Below are positions 59,622 through 64,000 of a stretch of 64,000 nucleotides of DNA, in pieces (the stretch's first letter is position 1; every line of letters begins with the position of its first letter). The notes beneath the pieces are model-generated. The model was not told the DNA's origin and ran no database searches. It was given only the letters and a program-made list of their open reading frames with translations. The position numbers and the translations under genes were made by a program. Source of the stretch: Mycobacterium sp. 852013-50091_SCH5140682 (lineage in GTDB: Bacteria; Actinomycetota; Actinomycetes; Mycobacteriales; Mycobacteriaceae); assembly GCF_001665685.1 (NCBI RefSeq), contig NZ_LZTB01000058.1:62001-126000 (forward strand), read 5' to 3'.

Positions 59622-60338
59622 GTGTCCTCGCCATCAAACGTCGGAGCGTTGCATGGCAATCTGCTGACCGCGCTCGGCACCGGCATCGTCTCCGGCAAAC
59701 TCGCCGCGGGGCAGGTCCTGACCCTGGAAGCGGTCAGCGCCGAACACGGGGTGTCGCGCAGTGTCGCGCGTGAGGCCATGCGCGTGCTCGAGTCGATGGG
59801 CATGATCGCGTCACGACGTCGCGTCGGCATCACCATCCAACCGGCGGCCAACTGGAATGTCTTCGACCCCAGGCTGATTCGCTGGCGGCTGGAGGCCGGT
59901 GACCGGGCCGCCCAACTGGTGTCCCTGTCGGAACTGCGCCGCGGATTCGAGCCGGCCGCCGCCGCGCTGGCGGCCCGGCGCGCCAATCCCGATCACTGCC
60001 GCATCCTGGCAGCGGCGGTATCCGACATGGTGGTGCACGGGCGGTCCGGCGATCTCGACGCATATCTGTTGGCGGACAAGGTGTTCCACCGGACTCTGCT
60101 GGAAGCCAGCGGCAACGAGATGTTCAGGGCGCTCAACGATGTGGTCGCCGAGGTGCTCACGGGTCGCACACACCACGGGCTGATGCCGGTACAGCCCAAC
60201 CCCGCCGCGATCGAACTGCACGACGAGGTCGCCCGCGCGATCCGACTGCGCGACGCGGACGGTGCAGAACGCGCGATGCGGGCCATCATCGACGAAGCGG
60301 TCACCGCGGTTGATCATGACGATCAGACCGGTGATTAA
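59622..60338 (+). CDS. GntR family (FadR/FCD) regulator of gluconate use
   Basis: 238 residues from the GTG at 59622. GntR winged helix at about 10-75 (LTLEAVSAEHGVSRSVAREAMRVLESMGMI) and an FCD all-helical ligand domain with its metal-ligand pattern (D-x3-H in DKVFHRTLLEASGN, later H in ELHDEVARAI). Divergent from gntK-gntP, so it probably represses them and responds to gluconate or 6-phosphogluconate. Confidence 0.9.
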   Translation: MSSPSNVGALHGNLLTALGTGIVSGKLAAGQVLTLEAVSAEHGVSRSVAREAMRVLESMGMIASRRRVGITIQPAANWNVFDPRLIRWRLEAGDRAAQLVSLSELRRGFEPAAAALAARRANPDHCRILAAAVSDMVVHGRSGDLDAYLLADKVFHRTLLEASGNEMFRALNDVVAEVLTGRTHHGLMPVQPNPAAIELHDEVARAIRLRDADGAERAMRAIIDEAVTAVDHDDQTGD

Positions 60339-60346
60339 CTGACGGC

Positions 60347-61234
60347 ATGGGTCGTTCACCGTCACTGGCACGCCGCTTCTACGAACGCTTCGAGCCGGTA
60401 CACGGAATCACCTACTTCGCGCCGGAATGTCGCTCCGCCCTCGACGCGCTCGGCTACCGCGGGTTCTGGATGGGGTACATGGCCGCGCGTTCGGCACCAT
60501 TGGGTCAGGTGCCTGCCGACGTGGTCGCGGCGGTGTTCTACAACTTCACCACTGCCCGGGTCGCCAAGGCCCTGCCCGTAGCGTGGGAGATCGCCGGTCC
60601 GACAGCAGCTTTGGCGGCCCGCCTCGACTCCGCCGTGACCGTGCTGCGGCGCTCGGGCGTCATCGACGATGAAACGACCCGCACCGCCGCCGATCTTGCC
60701 GCCAAGGCGGCCCGTACCGCACCGTTGGACGGCAGAGCGCTCTACGCGGCCAACCGGGCACTGGACTGGCCCGACGACCCCATCGCACAGTTGTGGCACG
60801 CCGCCACCCTGCTGCGGGAACAGCGCGGCGACGCCCACGTGGCGATCCTGGTCGGTGAGGGCATCACCGGGCGGCAGTCCAATGTTCTGCACGCCGCGTC
60901 GGGGCGCACGCCGCGCGAGACGCTCATGCGCACCCGCGACTACGACGACGAACAGTGGGAGCACTACAGCGACGAACTGCGGGCGCGCGGATTGCTCGAC
61001 GGGTCAGGCGAACTCACCGAGGAGGGCCGGCGGCTCAAGCAGACGATCGAGGACCGCACCGATGCCGCGGCCCTCACCGCGCTCGACGGCCTCACCGACG
61101 CGGAGGTCGAGACCCTGTTCCAGACGCTGACCCCGATCACCCGACAGGTGGTGGCCGCAGGCGATTTGCCGGCCGCCACGCCGATGGGGCTGCGCCGCGG
61201 CGACCTCGCCGACGGCAGCGCGCATCTGAGCTGA
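60347..61234 (+). CDS. SCO6745-like helix-rich protein, unknown function
   Basis: 295 residues, soluble and helical. It resembles the actinobacterial SCO6745 family: an N-terminal ITYFAPECRSALDALGYRGFWMGYMAARSAPLG block and a C-terminal winged-helix-like part (LRARGLLDGSGELTEEGRRLKQTIEDRTD). The second half looks like a MarR-type DNA-binding wing, but a regulatory role is not shown. It follows the GntR gene by 8 bp. Confidence 0.78.
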   Translation: MGRSPSLARRFYERFEPVHGITYFAPECRSALDALGYRGFWMGYMAARSAPLGQVPADVVAAVFYNFTTARVAKALPVAWEIAGPTAALAARLDSAVTVLRRSGVIDDETTRTAADLAAKAARTAPLDGRALYAANRALDWPDDPIAQLWHAATLLREQRGDAHVAILVGEGITGRQSNVLHAASGRTPRETLMRTRDYDDEQWEHYSDELRARGLLDGSGELTEEGRRLKQTIEDRTDAAALTALDGLTDAEVETLFQTLTPITRQVVAAGDLPAATPMGLRRGDLADGSAHLS

Positions 61235-61237
61235 GGG

Positions 61238-61564
61238 TCAGCGCGGGCCGTACATGATCAGGCCGACACCGGCGAGGCAGATCAGTGCCCCGATGACGTC
61301 CCAGCGGTCTGGGCGGAAACCGTCGGCAACGACGCCCCAGATCAACGACCCCGCGATGAACACGCCGCCGTAAGCGGCCAGCACCCGACCGAAGTGGGAG
61401 TCGGGTTGGAACGCCGCCACGAATCCGTAGGCGCCCAACGACACCGCGCCCGCGCCGATCCATAACCAGCCTCGATGCTCACGCAAGCCTTGCCACACCA
61501 ACCAGGCACCGCCGATCTCGAGCAGTGCGGCGAGCACGAACAGGGCAGCTGACTTGAGCACCAT
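61238..61564 (-). CDS. ynfA: YnfA family small membrane protein
   Basis: 108 residues, four membrane helices, with FVLAALLEIGGAWLVWQGLREHR at the start and AAYGGVFIAGSLIWGVVADGFRPDRWDVIGA in the second half, both hallmarks of YnfA, a relative of small multidrug resistance proteins. Its ATG overlaps the livF stop (TGATG), so it is translated with the amino-acid importer operon. Function unknown. Confidence 0.88.
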   Translation of the reverse strand: MVLKSAALFVLAALLEIGGAWLVWQGLREHRGWLWIGAGAVSLGAYGFVAAFQPDSHFGRVLAAYGGVFIAGSLIWGVVADGFRPDRWDVIGALICLAGVGLIMYGPR

Positions 61565-62313
61565 CAGGCGACACCGAGGTACGCCGCCCGAACAGCGTCG
61601 TCGGCCAACAGTTCTCGCGCAGGGCCGGTGCGGGTGACGTTGCCGGTTTCGAGAATGTAGGCCCGGTCCGATCGACTGAGTGCCTGCTGGGCGTTCTGTT
61701 CCACCAGCAAGACCGTAGTGCCCTGGTTGTTGATCTCGGAAATGATGCGGAAGATCTGGGAGATCACCATGGGCGCCAAGCCCATTGACGGCTCGTCGAG
61801 CAACAGCACCCGGGGTCGGGCCATCAGCGCCCGGCCGATCGCCAGCATCTGCTGCTCCCCTCCCGACAATGTGCCACCCACCTGGCTGCGCCGCTCAGCC
61901 AGCCTCGGGAAGGTTTCCAGCACCCAGTCCAGCCGCTCGTCGTGCTCGGCTTTGGACGCGAACTTGCGTCCATAGCAACCCATTTCGAGGTTCTCCAAGA
62001 CGGACATGCCCGGGAACACCCCGCGGCCCTCCGGTGCCTGGATCAGCCCGGAGGCGACGCGCAGATGCGCCTTGACACGAGAGATGTCCTTGCCCTCGAA
62101 CCACACAGAACCCGAGGTGAGCGCACGCAGACCTGAGATCGCGCGCATCATCGTCGTCTTGCCTGCGCCGTTGGAGCCCAGCAGTGTCACCAGCTCACCC
62201 TCATGCACCACCAGCGAAACCCCGTGCAGGGCCTGGATCCTGCCGTAGTGCACGACCGCGTCGCGAACCTCGAGCAAGACCTGGCGGTCCCCGCTGTCAG
62301 CCGAGCTCGTCAT
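61564..62313 (-). CDS. livF: Branched-chain amino-acid type ABC ATPase LivF
   Basis: 249 residues. Walker A GSNGAGKTT, Q-loop in SGLIQAPEGRGVFPGMSVLENL (the EGRxxFP block is specific to LivF), signature LSGGEQQML, Walker B LLLDEPSMGLAP. Its ATG lies inside the end of livG (17-bp overlap). With LivG it drives a high-affinity importer of hydrophobic amino acids, or of urea/amide type solutes in related systems. Confidence 0.93.
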   Translation of the reverse strand: MTSSADSGDRQVLLEVRDAVVHYGRIQALHGVSLVVHEGELVTLLGSNGAGKTTMMRAISGLRALTSGSVWFEGKDISRVKAHLRVASGLIQAPEGRGVFPGMSVLENLEMGCYGRKFASKAEHDERLDWVLETFPRLAERRSQVGGTLSGGEQQMLAIGRALMARPRVLLLDEPSMGLAPMVISQIFRIISEINNQGTTVLLVEQNAQQALSRSDRAYILETGNVTRTGPARELLADDAVRAAYLGVA

Positions 62314-63151
62314 CAGGCACCCCCAGGTATGCGGCGATCACCTTCGGATCCTCCCGGATTTCCGCGGGCAGGCCGTCGGCGATCTTGCGGCCGAACTCCA
62401 GTACGACGATGCGGTCGGTGACTCCCATCACCAGGCGCATATCGTGTTCGATCAGCAGCACGGTGTATCCATCGTCACGGATCTTGCGGATCAACTCGAT
62501 GAGAGCGGCTTTCTCACTCGGGTTGAACCCCGCAGCCGGTTCGTCGAGGCACAGCAGCTTCGGCTCCGTCGCGAGTGCGCGGGCGATTTCGAGTCGACGC
62601 TGATCGCCGTACGGCAGGTTCTTGGCCTTCTCCTCACCGCGATGGGCGATCCCGACGAAATGCAGCAGTGCGGCGGCGCGTTCGATGGCCGAGCGTTCTT
62701 CGCGGCGATGCCGCGGTGTCCGGATCAGCGCGCCGGGCACAGAGGTGCGGTGCCGGGCGTCGGTGCCGACCACCACGTTTTCCAACGCCGTCATCTCGCC
62801 GAACAACCGGATGTTCTGGAAGGTGCGGGCAATCCCCCGTCGGGTGATCTGGTGCCGTTTGATGCGGCCCAACGGGGCGCCGTCGAACAGCACCGAACCC
62901 GAACTCGGCCGGTACACACCGGTGATGGCGTTGAAACAGGTGGTCTTGCCCGCGCCGTTGGGGCCGATGAGGCCGAGGATCTCACCGCGCCGGATGTCGA
63001 AGGTGACGTTGTCCAGCGCCACCAGGCCACCGAACTTGACCGTCAGATCCTTTGTCTGCAACAGCACTTCGCCTTCGGCGGCGTTGATCTCCCGGTGAAC
63101 ACCGGCCAGTTCCTCGATGATCTCCGTCGTCGGCGACCCGTCCTCGGTCAT
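62297..63151 (-). CDS. livG: Branched-chain amino-acid type ABC ATPase LivG
   Basis: 284 residues from the ATG at 63151 (the longer frame is antisense or out-of-frame livM). An N-terminal extension of about 25 residues precedes the first strand. Walker A GPNGAGKTT, RTFQNIRLFGEMTALENV, signature LPYGDQRRL (the LivG form of LSGGQ) and Walker B LLCLDEPAAGFNP. Its start overlaps the livM stop by 4 bp (ATGA). Confidence 0.93.
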   Translation of the reverse strand: MTEDGSPTTEIIEELAGVHREINAAEGEVLLQTKDLTVKFGGLVALDNVTFDIRRGEILGLIGPNGAGKTTCFNAITGVYRPSSGSVLFDGAPLGRIKRHQITRRGIARTFQNIRLFGEMTALENVVVGTDARHRTSVPGALIRTPRHRREERSAIERAAALLHFVGIAHRGEEKAKNLPYGDQRRLEIARALATEPKLLCLDEPAAGFNPSEKAALIELIRKIRDDGYTVLLIEHDMRLVMGVTDRIVVLEFGRKIADGLPAEIREDPKVIAAYLGVPDDELG

Positions 63152-64000
63152 GGCGCCGACCTTTCTGCCGGGCCGGTACGCAACAATCGCCGTGCCGCGG
63201 CGCCGTAGGTGAGCAGGAACTGGCGCGCCGGGAACAGGCCCTGCGGCCGGAAGATCATCAACATCACCAGGGCCAGCCCGAAGAACAGGTACTTCAGATC
63301 GCCCAGGTTGACCCCGAACAGCTCGACACCCAGAAGCCGGTTGGGCAGATACACGATGATGAACGCGCCGAAGATCACGCCGAGTTTGTTGCCCTGCCCG
63401 CCGAGCACCACCGCGCACAAGAAGAGCATCGAGTTGATGATGTTGAAGGTCGGCGGGGCGACGAACTGCACCTGCCCGGCGTAGAGGGCACCGGAGAGTC
63501 CACCGATCGCGGCTCCGATGATGAACGCCCACAGCTTGAAGCGGAACGTGTTGACGCCCATCACCTCCGCAGCGTCCTCGTCCTCGCGGATCGCCACCCA
63601 GGCGCGGCCCACCCGGCTGCGCTCGAGATTGCCCACGATCAGCAGGATCACCACGATCAGCAGCAGACTCAGCCAGAACCACCAGGTGCCGTAGTTGTCC
63701 TTGCCGATCGAGTTGCCATGGGAGAACACACCGTTCGGCGGTTGCTGCGCCTCACGAAACCGTGGGTAGGCGAGCTCGTTGAGACCGCGCGGCCCGTTGG
63801 TCACGCCGGCCAGATTGTCGGCCAGCAATCGGATGATCTCGCCGAAACCGAGGGTGACGATGGCGAGATAGTCTCCGCGCAGGCGCAGTGTCGGGATGCC
63901 CAGCACCAGCCCGGCCATGGCGGTAACCGCCATGGCCAGTGGCACACAGGCCAGCCAGGCCCAGTGGGTGCCGAGGAATCCGTTGGGCCCGACCTGATTC
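63148..64000 (-). CDS. livM: Branched-chain amino-acid type ABC permease LivM (5' end outside window)
   Basis: The frame is open through the window end, so the N-terminal helices are missing. Visible features are the GIPTLRLRGDYLAIVTLGFGEIIR block, specific to LivM/UrtC-type permeases, and the ATPase-docking loop with VGRAWVAIREDEDAAEVMGV. About six to seven helices are seen. A single 4-bp overlap joins it to livG. The solute-binding protein and LivH lie upstream, outside the window. Confidence 0.93.
   Translation of the reverse strand, partial: NQVGPNGFLGTHWAWLACVPLAMAVTAMAGLVLGIPTLRLRGDYLAIVTLGFGEIIRLLADNLAGVTNGPRGLNELAYPRFREAQQPPNGVFSHGNSIGKDNYGTWWFWLSLLLIVVILLIVGNLERSRVGRAWVAIREDEDAAEVMGVNTFRFKLWAFIIGAAIGGLSGALYAGQVQFVAPPTFNIINSMLFLCAVVLGGQGNKLGVIFGAFIIVYLPNRLLGVELFGVNLGDLKYLFFGLALVMLMIFRPQGLFPARQFLLTYGAAARRLLRTGPAERSAP

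Noticed and set aside
62297..63682. 461-residue frame containing LivG
   Set aside because: The upstream part is an out-of-frame reading of livM. The LivG start at 63151 is fixed by the ATGA overlap.
1..64000. Search for tRNA, rRNA, CRISPR, IS elements, phage genes, riboswitches and toxin-antitoxin pairs
   Set aside because: No cloverleaf-like element, regularly spaced repeat, transposase, integrase or terminal inverted repeat was seen. Weak riboswitch-like folds cannot be judged by eye.

Overview
The window is high-GC actinobacterial DNA. Two things point to a fast-growing, soil-type mycobacterium (Mycolicibacterium-like): a KmtR-type nickel/cobalt sensor whose metal-ligand set matches what I remember of mycobacterial KmtR, and the mycobacterial-style small secreted proteins. 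The content is metabolic and regulatory. I see no phage, insertion sequence, CRISPR array, tRNA or rRNA.

Bases 1-2657 hold the end of a membrane Ser/Thr kinase and a TrpB2-type beta-replacing enzyme. Bases 2678-18106 form a purine-ring catabolic supercluster. Eleven leftward genes run from a divergent promoter near 13580-13985: an AtzF-C-terminal-like protein, hydroxypyruvate isomerase, tartronate semialdehyde reductase, glyoxylate carboligase, glycerate kinase, allantoicase, allantoinase, OHCU decarboxylase, HIU hydrolase, uricase and an NCS2 permease. Rightward lie an NCS1 (allantoin-type) permease, an Asp/Glu/hydantoin racemase-family protein and an IclR regulator, with a convergent nitrilase-family enzyme beyond. 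Together they would take urate to 2-phosphoglycerate. No classical ureidoglycolate lyase is present. Paired TTTCG-N5-CGAAA-like boxes, about 21 bp centre to centre, lie in front of both arms and of the iclR gene.

Bases 18242-34981 are mixed: a secreted repeat protein, a kmtR-cdf metal-efflux operon, a zinc metallopeptidase lipoprotein, a MocR/PNPOx-like divergent pair, an MDR reductase, an orphan-looking histidine kinase, a reduced one-repeat membrane protein, a membrane esterase, small secreted proteins, an alpha/beta hydrolase, an NCS1 permease and an MFS exporter. Bases 35254-39442 are a polyamine-type ABC importer (ATPase, Tat lipoprotein, two permeases) whose first gene appears to start at CTG. 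An EamA exporter, a CitE-like protein, a thioesterase and a GtrA protein follow.

Bases 42915-56127 look like a polyol/sugar-alcohol utilisation region: an ABC importer with two different ATPases, two permeases and a Tat lipoprotein; a zinc polyol dehydrogenase; a divergent SorC-type regulator with an operator array; two FGGY kinases; a thioesterase; a LysR regulator; and an MBL hydrolase. After a DoxX-like protein with seven 11-residue repeats and an RDD protein comes a gluconate module (gntP, gntK, divergent GntR). The window ends in a branched-chain amino-acid type ABC operon (livM partial, livG, livF) with a trailing ynfA-like gene.

Protein functions rest on recognising motifs and families by eye. 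No database search was run.
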